Shown: positions 37,922-49,247, counted from the first letter of the stretch. The stretch: DNA of 64,000 nt from Gallionella sp. (GCA_028699065.1 JAQVVH010000003.1:62001-126000); one strand, 5' to 3'. The notes: generated from the letters alone by a model not told the origin. Made by a program: numbers and translations.

Positions 37922-38338
37922 TTATACCTTGGGGGAAGATTCGGCTTCGAACAGGATGGCGGCGATGACTCTGCGGTCATCGGCGACGAGGATGTTGTAG
38001 GTACGGCAGGCGGCTTTGGTGTCCATGAATTCCACGGCGATGCCGGCGTTGGTGAGCGCGCGGTAGAGACGGGGATGAGCAAAGCGTTGCCGGGCGCCGG
38101 TGCCGAGCAATACCAGTTCGGGCTGGAGCCGGATGAAGTATTCAAAACTCGCTTCGCTCAGGGAGTCGAATTCGGCGACGGACCAGTCGGTATGCACGTC
38201 ACCGGCCTGAACGACCACGCTGTGGTCATAGCGCTGGTAGTTGACCATGACGTGATCATCACCGTGACCGGTGAAAATCTTGATGTTGCCGAGGCGGCTG
38301 AGTTGCAGTTTCAAGGGGTGCTCCGTTCCGCGATACAT
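37922..38338 (-). CDS. Mth938-like domain protein (DUF498, NDUFAF3-related)
   Basis: 138 aa, matching the single-domain Mth938/DUF498 family related to mitochondrial complex I assembly factor 3. Seen: YQRYDHSVVVQAGDV, PELVLLGTGARQRFAHPRLY and GIAVEFMDTKAACRTYNILV. The bacterial role is unsettled; in some genomes it is linked to membrane protein insertion genes. It is upstream of queD on the same strand and divergent from alaA. Confidence 0.82.
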   Translation of the reverse strand: MYRGTEHPLKLQLSRLGNIKIFTGHGDDHVMVNYQRYDHSVVVQAGDVHTDWSVAEFDSLSEASFEYFIRLQPELVLLGTGARQRFAHPRLYRALTNAGIAVEFMDTKAACRTYNILVADDRRVIAAILFEAESSPKV

Positions 38339-38368
38339 TTGCCGCAGGCGGGGGTGCGCGGTTAGAAT
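38339..38368 (+). promoter_or_regulatory. alaA-hom-thrC promoter candidate
   Basis: TTGCCG (38339-38344) and TAGAAT (38363-38368) with 18-bp spacing, followed by CGCGCCCC. It would start a transcript with an about 80-nt leader before alaA. The leader shows no Thr/Ile-rich leader peptide of the E. coli thr-attenuator kind. Confidence 0.45.
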
Positions 38369-38453
38369 CGCGCCCCTGCGGCATTTTCGTGACAGGGCCG
38401 GATTCTATCACCGGCGATGCCTGTTTCGAGCCGAATCCTGTTAGGTGTGAATT

Positions 38454-39710
38454 GTGAAACCGATCCTGAAATCGACCAAGCTGGCAAACGTGTGCTACGA
38501 CATTCGCGGCCCGGTGATGGAGCGCGCCAAGCAAATGGAGGAAGAAGGCCAGCGCATTATCAAACTGAACATCGGTAATCTCGCGCCGTTCGGCTTTGAG
38601 GCGCCGGAAGAGATTCAGCAGGATGTGATCCTCAATTTGCCGAATTCGTCCGGCTATTCCGATTCCAAGGGCATGTTTGCGGCGCGCAAGGCGATCATGC
38701 ATTACTGCCAGTCGAAGAAGATCAAGGGCGTTGTGCTGGATGATATTTACATCGGCAATGGCGCTTCCGAGCTGATCGTGATGGCGATGCAGGGCTTGCT
38801 GAATCCCGGCGATGAAGTGCTGGTGCCGGCACCGGATTATCCGCTGTGGACGGCGGCGGTGACGCTGGCCGGCGGTACGCCGCGACACTATGTTTGCGAT
38901 GAGGCGAACGAGTGGATGCCCAACCTGGCCGACATGCGCAGCAAGATTACGCCGAACACCCGCGCCATCGTGGTGATCAATCCGAATAATCCCACCGGCG
39001 CGCTGTATTCGGACGAGATGCTCAAAGACATCATCCAGATTGCGCGCGAAAATCATCTGGCCATTTTTGCCGACGAGATTTACGACAAGATGGTGTACGA
39101 CGAGGCCAAACACACGTCGATTGCCGCGCTAGCCGACGATGTGCTGTTTGTGACGCTCAACGGCTTGTCTAAAAATTATCGCGCCTGCGGTTATCGTGCG
39201 GGCTGGATGGTGCTTTCCGGCGAGAAGAAACATGCGCACGATTACATCGCGGGGCTGACGATTCTTGCGTCGATGCGCCTGTGTTCCAACGTGCCTGGAC
39301 AATTCGCGATCCAGACGGCGCTGGGCGGTTATCAGAGCATTGACGATCTGGTGGCGCCGGGCGGCCGTTTGCGCAAGCAGCGCGATTTGGCTTACAAACT
39401 GATTAACGCCATTCCGGGCGTGAGCTGCGTCAAGCCCAAGGCGGGACTGTATCTGTTTCCGAAATTCGATCCGGAAATCTATCCCATCGAGAATGATCAG
39501 CAATTCATCCTGGAACTGCTGGAAGAAGAGAAGGTGCTGGTGGTGCAGGGCAGCGGATTCAACTGGACGCGTCCGGATCACATTCGCATTGTGTTCCTGC
39601 CGATCGAGGATGATCTCACCGAGGCGATGGGACGCATTGCGCGCTTCCTGGAAAATTACCGCAAGCGCCACGGGACCAACAAAAAAATGAAAAAAGAGAG
39701 TCAAGCATGA
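38454..39710 (+). CDS. alaA: Alanine-type aminotransferase (AlaA/YfbQ family)
   Basis: 418 aa from GTG 38454. PLP fold type I, class I aminotransferase: KLNIGNLAPFGFEAPEEI at the N-terminus, IYIGNGASELIVMAMQGLL, VVINPNNPTGALYS, ADEIYDKMVYD and the Schiff-base lysine in NGLSKNYRACGYRAGW. This pattern is of AlaA (glutamate-pyruvate aminotransferase). The Lys-rich tail (GTNKKMKKESQA) is slightly extended. The hom ATG overlaps its stop by 4 nt, an order (alaA-hom-thrC) common in betaproteobacteria, where it links alanine and threonine synthesis. Confidence 0.92.
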   Translation: MKPILKSTKLANVCYDIRGPVMERAKQMEEEGQRIIKLNIGNLAPFGFEAPEEIQQDVILNLPNSSGYSDSKGMFAARKAIMHYCQSKKIKGVVLDDIYIGNGASELIVMAMQGLLNPGDEVLVPAPDYPLWTAAVTLAGGTPRHYVCDEANEWMPNLADMRSKITPNTRAIVVINPNNPTGALYSDEMLKDIIQIARENHLAIFADEIYDKMVYDEAKHTSIAALADDVLFVTLNGLSKNYRACGYRAGWMVLSGEKKHAHDYIAGLTILASMRLCSNVPGQFAIQTALGGYQSIDDLVAPGGRLRKQRDLAYKLINAIPGVSCVKPKAGLYLFPKFDPEIYPIENDQQFILELLEEEKVLVVQGSGFNWTRPDHIRIVFLPIEDDLTEAMGRIARFLENYRKRHGTNKKMKKESQA

Positions 39711-41020
39711 AAGCAATCAATGTAGGTCTGTTAGGTATCGGCACTGTCGGTGGCGGCACGTTTACCGTTTTGCAGCGCAACGCCGAGGAAATTACCCGCC
39801 GGGCCGGTCGGCCGATCCGTATCACCGTGGTGGCGGATAAAAATTTAGAACTCGCGAAAAAAATCACCGCGGGCTCCTGCCGTGTGACCGACGATGCTTT
39901 CTCGGTGGTGACTGATCCCGAAGTCGATATTGTCATCGAGCTGATCGGCGGCTACGGCGTGGCGAAAGAGCTGGTCATGCAGGCGATTGCGAATGGCAAG
40001 CACGTCGTCACGGCGAACAAGGCGCTGCTCGCCACGCACGGCAATGAAATTTTCAAAGCGGCGCAGGACAGGGGCGTGATGGTGGCGTTCGAGGCGGCCG
40101 TGGCCGGCGGCATTCCGATCATCAAGGCACTGCGTGAAGGGCTTACCGCGAACCGCATTGAATGGATTGCCGGCATCATCAACGGCACGACCAACTTCAT
40201 CCTGTCCGAAATGCGCGACAAGGGACTGAGCTTCGACACGGTATTGAAAGAAGCGCAGCGTCTGGGTTACGCCGAAGCCGATCCGACCTTCGACATCGAG
40301 GGCGTGGATGCCGCGCACAAGATCACCATTCTCGCGTCGCTGGCTTTTGGTATTCCAATGCAGTTCGACAAGGCCTATATCGAGGGGATCTCTAAACTGG
40401 ATGCGGCCGACATCAAATACGCCGAACAACTCGGCTATCGCATCAAGCTGCTGGGTATCACCAAGCGCACGCCGGAAGGTGTCGAGCTGCGCGTGCATCC
40501 CACGTTGATTCCGACCAAGCGTCTGATCGCCAATGTTGAAGGCGCAATGAATGCCGTGCTGGTCGAGGGCGATGCCGTCGGTGCCACGCTGTATTACGGC
40601 AAGGGCGCGGGCGCCGAGCCGACCGCGAGCGCAGTCATCGCCGATCTGGTGGATGTGACGCGCATGCACACAGCCGATCCGCAAAATCGTGTGCCTCATC
40701 TCGCGTTCCAACCCAACCAAATCGCCGACCTCAAAGTACTGCCGATGGATGAGGTGCAGACCAGCTACTACCTGCGTTTGCGCGTGCAGGACAAACCGGG
40801 CGTGCTGGCCGATATCACCCGCATACTCGCCGACGAAGACATCTCTATCGATGCCGTGATTCAAAAGGAGCCCGGCGAAGGCGAGACCCAGACCGACCTC
40901 ATTTTGCTGACGCATCAAACCCGCGAGAAGCGCATCAACGCGGCGATTGCGAAGATCGAGGCACTGGGCGTGGTGGCGGGCAAAGTCACCAAGCTGCGTT
41001 TGGAAGCGCTGGGCAAATAA
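39707..41020 (+). CDS. hom: Homoserine dehydrogenase
   Basis: 437 aa, monofunctional. NAD(P)-binding Rossmann domain starts with VGLLGIGTVGGGTFTVL; AFEAAVAGGIPIIKALREGL, GIINGTTNFILSEM and AEADPTFDIEGVDAAHKI are catalytic-domain motifs. A C-terminal ACT domain (about 355-430, LRVQDKPGVLADITRILADE) implies feedback regulation by threonine or related amino acids. It is between alaA and thrC with 3 nt to thrC. A homoserine kinase gene (thrB) is not adjacent. Confidence 0.96.
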   Translation: MKAINVGLLGIGTVGGGTFTVLQRNAEEITRRAGRPIRITVVADKNLELAKKITAGSCRVTDDAFSVVTDPEVDIVIELIGGYGVAKELVMQAIANGKHVVTANKALLATHGNEIFKAAQDRGVMVAFEAAVAGGIPIIKALREGLTANRIEWIAGIINGTTNFILSEMRDKGLSFDTVLKEAQRLGYAEADPTFDIEGVDAAHKITILASLAFGIPMQFDKAYIEGISKLDAADIKYAEQLGYRIKLLGITKRTPEGVELRVHPTLIPTKRLIANVEGAMNAVLVEGDAVGATLYYGKGAGAEPTASAVIADLVDVTRMHTADPQNRVPHLAFQPNQIADLKVLPMDEVQTSYYLRLRVQDKPGVLADITRILADEDISIDAVIQKEPGEGETQTDLILLTHQTREKRINAAIAKIEALGVVAGKVTKLRLEALGK

Positions 41021-41023
41021 GTC

Positions 41024-42478
41024 ATGAAATACATTTCTACCCGCGGTAATTCTCCCGCCAAGACGTTTACCGAAATTCTGCTGGGCGGCCTGGCGCCTGA
41101 TGGCGGTTTGTATTTGCCGGAGGAATATCCGCAGGTAACGCGCGCCGAGCTGGATGCCTGGCGCAAACTGTCGTATGCCGATTTGGCGTTCGCGGTGCTG
41201 TCGAAATTTGCGACGGATATTCCGGCGGAGGATTTGCGCGCGATTGTCCGCAAAACCTATACCGCCGACGTCTATGGCAATGGCCGCGCCGATTCCGATT
41301 TCTCGCAGATCACGCCGCTGCGTACGCTCGCGCCCAACCTGCATATTCTCGAGCTTTCCAACGGTCCGACGCTGGCGTTCAAGGATATGGCGATGCAGTT
41401 GCTGGGCAACTTGTTTGAGTACGCGCTGGCGAAGCAGCATGCTGAGCTGAATATTCTCGGGGCGACTTCTGGCGATACCGGTTCCGCCGCCGAATACGCG
41501 ATGCGCGGCAAGCGCGGTATTCGCGTGTTCATGCTGTCGCCGGAAGGCAAGATGTCCGGCTTCCAGCGCGCGCAGATGTATTCGCTGCAGGACCCGAATA
41601 TTTTTAATATCGCCATTCACGGCTTCTTCGATGACGCGCAGGATATGGTGAAGGCCGTTTCCAACGACCACGCGTTCAAGGCGCAGTACAAGATTGGCAC
41701 GGTGAACTCGATCAACTGGGCGCGCGTGTCGGCGCAGGTGGTGTACTACTTCAAGGGTTACTTCGCTGCGACGCAATCCAATGACGAGAAGGTGGCGTTC
41801 TCGGTGCCTTCCGGCAATTTCGGCAACATTTGCGCTGGCCATATCGCGCGCATGATGGGGCTGCCGATCGGCCAGCTCATTCTGGCGACCAACGAAAACG
41901 ATGTGCTGGACGAGTTTTTCCGGACGGGCGTTTATCGTCCGCGCGGCACGGCGCATACCTATGAAACCAGCAGCCCGTCGATGGATATTTCCAAGGCCAG
42001 CAACTTCGAGCGTTTCGTGTTTGATCTCGTCGGGCGTGATGGTGCGAAGGTGCGCGAATTCTGGGCCAATGTTGACCGCGCTTCCGGTAATGCCGATGTT
42101 GCCGCCTTCGACATCAAGGACACGCCTTATTGGGACAGTTTGCCGAAATTCGATCTTGCTTCCGGCAAGAGCGCGCATCTGGATCGCCTCAAGACTATTC
42201 GCGAGGTTTGGGAAGAATATGGCGTGATGGTTGATACACACACCGCCGACGGTATCAAGGTGGGATTGGAGCAGCGCCGCCCCAGCCTGCCGCTGATTTG
42301 TCTCGAAACCGCGTTGCCGGCAAAGTTTGCCGAAACCATACGGGAAGCCCTGGGCTGCGAGCCGGAGCGTCCGGTCGGTCTGGCCGGGATCGAGTCTTTG
42401 CCGCAGCGCGTGGAAGTGATGGCGCCGGATGTGGAGAAACTCAAGGCTTACATCTCAGCCAATGTAGGTGATCAGTAA
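41024..42478 (+). CDS. thrC: Threonine synthase
   Basis: 484 aa, the long form. Converts O-phosphohomoserine to threonine with PLP. Seen: MKYISTRGNSPAKTFTEILL, GLAPDGGLYLPEEYP, PLP lysine in TLAFKDMAMQLLGNL, ATSGDTGSAAEYAMRGKRG and VPSGNFGNICAGHIARMMG (phosphate-binding). It is translationally close to hom. An AEC transporter begins 18 nt downstream, so the operon may continue. Confidence 0.96.
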   Translation: MKYISTRGNSPAKTFTEILLGGLAPDGGLYLPEEYPQVTRAELDAWRKLSYADLAFAVLSKFATDIPAEDLRAIVRKTYTADVYGNGRADSDFSQITPLRTLAPNLHILELSNGPTLAFKDMAMQLLGNLFEYALAKQHAELNILGATSGDTGSAAEYAMRGKRGIRVFMLSPEGKMSGFQRAQMYSLQDPNIFNIAIHGFFDDAQDMVKAVSNDHAFKAQYKIGTVNSINWARVSAQVVYYFKGYFAATQSNDEKVAFSVPSGNFGNICAGHIARMMGLPIGQLILATNENDVLDEFFRTGVYRPRGTAHTYETSSPSMDISKASNFERFVFDLVGRDGAKVREFWANVDRASGNADVAAFDIKDTPYWDSLPKFDLASGKSAHLDRLKTIREVWEEYGVMVDTHTADGIKVGLEQRRPSLPLICLETALPAKFAETIREALGCEPERPVGLAGIESLPQRVEVMAPDVEKLKAYISANVGDQ

Positions 42479-42496
42479 AGAAGTCCGGGCGGCAGC

Positions 42497-43402
42497 ATGA
42501 ATAATCTCATTCTGCTCGTCCTGTGTTTTATTGCCGGCATGTTGCTGCGCCGTTTCCGGCGCATGCCGGACAACGCTCCCGCAACGCTCAACAGCTTCAT
42601 CATTCACGTCTCGCTGCCGGCGCTGACGCTGCTCTACATTCACGAGTTGCAAATTTCCGGCGATGTGTTGCTGACGGCGCTGATGGCCTGGCTGGTGTTT
42701 GGGCTGTCCGCAGGGTTTTTCTGGCTGGTTGGACGCCGCCTGCAATTGTCCCGCGCAAGCACAGGTGCGCTCATGCTGACCGGCGGTTTGGGAAATACCT
42801 CGTTTTTCGGTTTGCCCATGGTCGAGGCTTATTACGGCGCATCTGGTCTGACGACCGCCATCATTGCCGATCAGCTGGGTTCCTTTTTTGCGCTGTCGGT
42901 GCTGGGGATTACCGTCGCCGGGATTTATTCTTCAGGGCGGCCCAGCGCGCGTGAAATCGTGCTGCGTATCGTGCGCTTCCCGCCGTTCATTTCGCTGCTG
43001 GTGGCTTTGCTGCTGATCCCCGTCGAGTACGCCGACTGGTTCTCCATGTTGCTGAAACGTCTGGGCGATACCCTGGCGCCGCTGGCCTTGCTGTCGGTCG
43101 GCATGCAATTGCGGCTCGGACACCTCGCGGAACATGGTCGCAATCTTGCGCTGGGATTGGGTTTCAAGCTGCTGCTCGCGCCGCTGCTGATCTATCTGTT
43201 GTATGTTCAACTGCTCGGTGCGCAAGGGCAGGCGATTCAGGTGACGCTGTTCGAGGCGGCGATGCCGCCCATGATTACGGCGGCGATTGTCGCGAGTGAA
43301 CATGATCTCGATCCTCCGCTCGCGAATTTGATGGTAGCAGTGGGGCTCTTGTTGTCATTCATTACCCTGAGCGGGTGGTGGTATCTGTGGAGGGGAATAT
43401 GA
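42497..43402 (+). CDS. AEC-family transporter (auxin efflux carrier type)
   Basis: 301 aa with about ten hydrophobic helices in two inverted five-helix halves: LILLVLCFIAGMLLRRF at the start, ALMLTGGLGNTSFFGLPMVE in TM4-5 with the GNTSFFGLP signature, and PPMITAAIVASEHDLDPPLA in the second half. The family exports or imports carboxylates such as malate in bacteria; the substrate here is unknown. GCAGC/CGGGCGG upstream gives a weak ribosome binding site. Its stop overlaps the next methyltransferase by 4 nt (ATGA). Confidence 0.85.
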   Translation: MNNLILLVLCFIAGMLLRRFRRMPDNAPATLNSFIIHVSLPALTLLYIHELQISGDVLLTALMAWLVFGLSAGFFWLVGRRLQLSRASTGALMLTGGLGNTSFFGLPMVEAYYGASGLTTAIIADQLGSFFALSVLGITVAGIYSSGRPSAREIVLRIVRFPPFISLLVALLLIPVEYADWFSMLLKRLGDTLAPLALLSVGMQLRLGHLAEHGRNLALGLGFKLLLAPLLIYLLYVQLLGAQGQAIQVTLFEAAMPPMITAAIVASEHDLDPPLANLMVAVGLLLSFITLSGWWYLWRGI

Positions 43403-43998
43403 GTATCTGGAACGAACGCTTTGCCGGCGAGGAATATCTTTTTGGCACCGAACCCAATACGTTTTTGCGCAGCCAGCAGGCTTTGCTCAAACCGGGGATG
43501 AGCTGCCTTGCAGTGGCTGATGGCGAGGGACGCAATGGTGTCTGGCTGGCCGAACAGGGGCTGGACGTGCTGTCGGTTGATTCCTCACCCATTGGGCTGG
43601 AGAAGGCCCGCAGGCTCGCGCAGCAGCGCGGCGTGATGCTGCAGATCGAACAGGCCGATCTGGCCGGCTGGACGTGGGGCGAGGCGCGCTTCGATGTGGT
43701 CGTCGCAATTTTTATCCAGTTCGCGCCGCCGGGCATGCGCGAAACCCTTTTCACGCAGATTAAAGCCTGTCTCAAACCCGGTGGATTGCTGCTGCTGCAG
43801 GGTTACACGCCGCGCCAGTTGGAATACAAGACCGGCGGCCCGTCACAGATTGAAAATCTTTATACCGAGCCGATGCTGTGCGCGGCTTTTGCGGATATGG
43901 AGATTGTGCAACTGCACGAACATGACGAGGTGATCCGTGAGGGTGCCGGCCATAGCGGCATGTCTGCGCTGATCGATCTGGTCGCGCGCAAGCGCTAG
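43399..43998 (+). CDS. Class I SAM-dependent methyltransferase (TehB/thiopurine type)
   Basis: 199 aa from ATG 43399, with GGAGGGG just upstream and a 4-nt overlap with the AEC gene. SAM motif I is CLAVADGEGRNGVWLAEQG, acid loop VLSVDSSPIGLEKAR, and post-I FDVVVAIFIQFAPPGMRE. The start MSIWNERFAGEEYLFGTEPN (WnerF..eeylyG..pn) is typical of a family of small methyltransferases annotated as TehB-like or methyltransferase-11. Substrate unknown. It is convergent with trxC with a 4-nt overlap of the ends. Confidence 0.83.
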   Translation: MSIWNERFAGEEYLFGTEPNTFLRSQQALLKPGMSCLAVADGEGRNGVWLAEQGLDVLSVDSSPIGLEKARRLAQQRGVMLQIEQADLAGWTWGEARFDVVVAIFIQFAPPGMRETLFTQIKACLKPGGLLLLQGYTPRQLEYKTGGPSQIENLYTEPMLCAAFADMEIVQLHEHDEVIREGAGHSGMSALIDLVARKR

Positions 43999-44429
43999 GC
44001 GTTTCGGCGCGCCCAGGCCACGATACCGCCGGTATCCATTGCGCCGGCTTGACGCGCAACTTCGCGGCCGCCCTTGAATAGGGCGAGTGTCGGAATGCTG
44101 CGTATGTTGAATTGCGCGGCGAGCTGCTGGGCTTCTTCCGTGTTGAGTTTGACAAGACGTATCTGCGGTTCGAGTTGGGCGGCAGCCTGACTAAATGCCG
44201 GGGCCATCATGCGGCACGGTCCGCACCAGGGGGCCCAAAAATCCACCAGCACTGGGATGTCGCTGTTGCCGATATGGCGCATGAAGTTTGCCGCACTCAG
44301 TTCCAGCGGGTGTGACGTAAACAGCGCTTGTTTGCATTTGCCGCAAACAGGTTGGGCGTTCAGACGTTCGGCGGGAACGCGGTTCACCGCGTCACAGTGC
44401 GGGCAGACGATGTGCAGTGAGTCGCTCAT
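43995..44429 (-). CDS. trxC: Thioredoxin 2 (zinc-containing)
   Basis: 144 aa. N-terminal zinc finger from CPHC (Cys9, Cys12) and CGKC (Cys29, Cys32) followed by a thioredoxin domain with active site WAPWCGPC (Cys69, Cys72) and cis-Pro IRSIPTLALFKGG. This is the TrxC layout: a cytosolic reductase for disulfides under oxidative stress. Monocistronic; convergent with the methyltransferase gene. Ends in AWARRNA. Confidence 0.94.
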   Translation of the reverse strand: MSDSLHIVCPHCDAVNRVPAERLNAQPVCGKCKQALFTSHPLELSAANFMRHIGNSDIPVLVDFWAPWCGPCRMMAPAFSQAAAQLEPQIRLVKLNTEEAQQLAAQFNIRSIPTLALFKGGREVARQAGAMDTGGIVAWARRNA

Positions 44430-44485
44430 GATGCTTTCCTCAACAGTGGATCATGTTCTGCGAAGTGGGGGCATCGCCGGGAAAT

Positions 44486-45298
44486 TCAATTCCCCGCCAG
44501 CGTTTTGACCGGACTGGGATGGGTAATGCGGTGGATAACCACATCGCCGTCATTAAACAGCCAGAGCGATCCGGGTGTCATGCCGATCCAGTTTTCATTA
44601 TCGGTCAGCGGCAGCGTTGCGATGACGGCGACGCGGTCATTCGGCGTGGTGACCGAGCTAAAATCCACGCTGACATCTTCGTCCTTTAAATGGGCCACAT
44701 TAAAGGGGGCGCGGCGCACGATGTAGCTAAGCTCGGTTGAACAATGGGCGAACAGGCAGCGGCCGTTGGAAAGCAGAAAATTGAAAATGCCCATGGCCGA
44801 AACGGGCAGGATCAATTCGTGCAGGGCATCTAGCAAGACATCCTGCACCGGGGGCTGGTTGCCAAAACGCTGGCGCAGGCTTTGCAGTAGCCAGCAGAAA
44901 ATCCGTTCACTGTCAGTATTTCCGACGGGCACGAAGCTGCCGTCCAGTTCCGGCTGGAATTGCGGTAGATTGCCGTTGTGTGCCCAGACCCAGTATTGCC
45001 CCCAGAGCTCGCGCTGGAAGGGGTGGGTGTTTTCCAGCGTGACCGTACCCTGGGTTGCCTTGCGAATATGGGCGATGACATTCAGCGAGCGAATCGGGTA
45101 ACTCCGCACCAGTTCCGCGACGGGTGATTGGGCGGAAGGCTTGGGGTCGAGAAACAGGCGCACGCCCTTGCCTTCAAAGAAGGCGATGCCCCAGCCATCG
45201 GCGTGGACATCGGTTGCACCGCCGCGTTTCTGGAAACCCGTAAAGGAAAAGCAGATGTCCGTGGGGACGTTGCAGTTCATGCCGAGTAGTTGACACAT
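44486..45298 (-). CDS. Class II glutamine amidotransferase (YafJ-like)
   Basis: 270 aa. Ntn-hydrolase glutaminase domain: Cys2 after the initiator Met (MCQLLGMNC) is the nucleophile; VIAHIRKATQGTVTLENTHPF and WAHNGNLPQF are the conserved glutamine-binding segments, and DSERIFCWLL follows. No synthetase domain is attached, so it is a stand-alone amidotransferase like YafJ, whose physiological acceptor is uncertain. nadC lies 3 nt upstream; the two are probably cotranscribed. Confidence 0.86.
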   Translation of the reverse strand: MCQLLGMNCNVPTDICFSFTGFQKRGGATDVHADGWGIAFFEGKGVRLFLDPKPSAQSPVAELVRSYPIRSLNVIAHIRKATQGTVTLENTHPFQRELWGQYWVWAHNGNLPQFQPELDGSFVPVGNTDSERIFCWLLQSLRQRFGNQPPVQDVLLDALHELILPVSAMGIFNFLLSNGRCLFAHCSTELSYIVRRAPFNVAHLKDEDVSVDFSSVTTPNDRVAVIATLPLTDNENWIGMTPGSLWLFNDGDVVIHRITHPSPVKTLAGN

Positions 45299-45301
45299 AA
45301 C

Positions 45302-46144
45302 TCAGTCCTCGAACCTCATCGACAGGTCAATGGCCTGGATGTCTTTGGTGAGCCCGCCGATAGAAATGCGATCCACGCCGGTTTCGGCGATGCCGCGTAC
45401 GGTTTCCAGCGTGATGCCACCGGAGGCTTCCAGCTCGGCACGCCCCGCCGTGAGTGTGACCGCTTCGCGCATTTGTGCGGTGCTGAAATTGTCCAGCAGG
45501 ATGAGCGTGGCACCGGCTTCCAGCGCTGTGCGAAGTTCATCCAGACTTTCGACTTCAATCTGGATCGTAACGCCGGGCGGTGCAATACGGAAGGCTTGTG
45601 CCAGCACGTCGGCGATCCCGCCGGCCGCGGCGATGTGATTTTCCTTGATGAGAATGCCGTCGAACAGACCGGTGCGCTGATTGTGCCCGCCCCCGATGCG
45701 AACCGCATATTTTTGTGCGAACCGCAGTCCGGGCAGGGTCTTGCGGGTATCCATGATTTTCGCGCGGGTACCGCCAACGGCATCGACATAACGTCGGGTC
45801 AGCGTGGTGGTCGCGGAGAGGGTTTGCAGAAAATTTAGGGCCGGCCGCTCGGCGCTGAGCATGGCGCGGGCGTTGCCGTGAATCTCGCACAGGCGCTGGC
45901 CGGCAACGATGCGGTCGCCTTCCTGTGAAAACCAGTTGATTCGGGCATCGGGGTCAATCGCACGGAAACAGGCGTCGAACCATGGTGTGCCGCATAACAC
46001 GGCGTCCTCGCGCGTGATGACGGTCGCGTGCGCCGTACCGGCTTCCGGGATCAGTTGCGCGGTGAGATCTCCCGCGCCGATATCTTCCTTGAGTGCGGCA
46101 CGGATATTTTCCCGGATATGTGAATTCAGTTTTGAGTCGGACAT
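45302..46144 (-). CDS. nadC: Quinolinate phosphoribosyltransferase (nicotinate-nucleotide pyrophosphorylase, carboxylating)
   Basis: 280 aa. Makes nicotinate mononucleotide from quinolinate and PRPP, in de novo NAD synthesis. Seen: LKEDIGAGDLTAQLIPE, LSAERPALNFLQTLSATTTLT, RAKIMDTRKTLPGLRFAQK, VRIGGGHNQRTGLFDGILIKEN and the C-terminal LEASGGITLETVRGIAETGVD. nadA/nadB are not in this window. It is divergent from clpB over 112 bp. Confidence 0.96.
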   Translation of the reverse strand: MSDSKLNSHIRENIRAALKEDIGAGDLTAQLIPEAGTAHATVITREDAVLCGTPWFDACFRAIDPDARINWFSQEGDRIVAGQRLCEIHGNARAMLSAERPALNFLQTLSATTTLTRRYVDAVGGTRAKIMDTRKTLPGLRFAQKYAVRIGGGHNQRTGLFDGILIKENHIAAAGGIADVLAQAFRIAPPGVTIQIEVESLDELRTALEAGATLILLDNFSTAQMREAVTLTAGRAELEASGGITLETVRGIAETGVDRISIGGLTKDIQAIDLSMRFED

Positions 46145-46193
46145 GGTGCATTCCCGTGTTAACGCGCGCAGTATAGTGGATGAGGGCGCGGGG

Positions 46194-46220
46194 TTGAAAT
46201 TTTGCCGTGACGCCCCATTT
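46194..46220 (+). promoter_or_regulatory. Heat-shock (sigma32/RpoH) promoter of clpB
   Basis: TTGAAA (46194-46199), 13-bp spacer, CCCCATTT (46213-46220): nearly the full RpoH consensus (TTGAAA-N13/14-CCCCATnT). It lies 37 bp before the clpB ATG in the nadC-clpB divergent region. AAGGAG at 46242-46247 is the clpB ribosome binding site. Confidence 0.88.
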
Positions 46221-46256
46221 GTGTGTCATTCGAATTGACCCAAGGAGTGCGTTGCC

Positions 46257-48839
<2,583 letters not shown>

Positions 48840-48843
48840 ACTG

Positions 48844-48880
48844 CAAACAACGAGCCCGGTACTGCCGGGTTTGTTGTTTG
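48844..48880 (+). terminator. Terminator hairpin after clpB
   Basis: Outer stem CAAACAAC (48844-48851) / GTTGTTTG (48873-48880), inner stem CCCGG (48855-48859) / CCGGG (48865-48869), with a 3-nt mismatch between them. It begins 5 bp after the clpB stop. The right arm is T-rich (TTTGTTGTTTG), consistent with rho-independent termination though without a pure T-run. Confidence 0.7.
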
Positions 48881-48918
48881 GATAGACTCCAAATTAACTG
48901 AACAACGAGGCGCTGTAA

Positions 48919-49242
48919 ATGAAGATTCTTTTCCCTCCTCAGGGTAACAAACCTGGCCTGTTCCAGAAGGTGATTGTTATGGTGGTGGCCGTGCTGTTTG
49001 CCGCCCTGATACTGACGTTCTCGGCGGTGTTTTTTATGGTGGCGCTGATCGTCGGGGCAATGGTCTGGGGCTGGCTATGGTGGAAGACACGTGCATTGCG
49101 CAAGCAGATGCAAGCCTTTTCCGCGCAGACCCTGAACAGGGAAAGCGAAGTCTTTCGCGGTGAAGTTTATTCCGGTGAGGTGATCGAGGGCGAGGCGATT
49201 CGCGTTGACGAATCCGGTTCCGGTACGAATCGAAACCGTTAA
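48919..49242 (+). CDS. Small inner-membrane protein of unknown function
   Basis: 107 aa. A hydrophobic core of about 35 residues (VIVMVVAVLFAALILTFSAVFFMVALIVGAMVWGWLWW, residues about 20-56, quoted here as position only for its two helices) is followed by a basic stretch (KTRALRKQMQAF) and a charged C-terminal tail with EVFRGEVYSGEVIEGEAIRV. Topology by positive-inside would put the tail in the cytoplasm. I do not recognise a named family. It is separated from clpB by a terminator and convergent with feoB. ATG is preceded by an AACGAGG ribosome-binding-like sequence. Confidence 0.7.
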   Translation: MKILFPPQGNKPGLFQKVIVMVVAVLFAALILTFSAVFFMVALIVGAMVWGWLWWKTRALRKQMQAFSAQTLNRESEVFRGEVYSGEVIEGEAIRVDESGSGTNRNR

Positions 49243-49247
49243 ACCGT

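Noticed and set aside
39845-42241. Long minus-strand open frame opposite hom and thrC
   Set aside because: Antisense to two well-identified enzymes, His/Arg/Ile-rich, no known domain.
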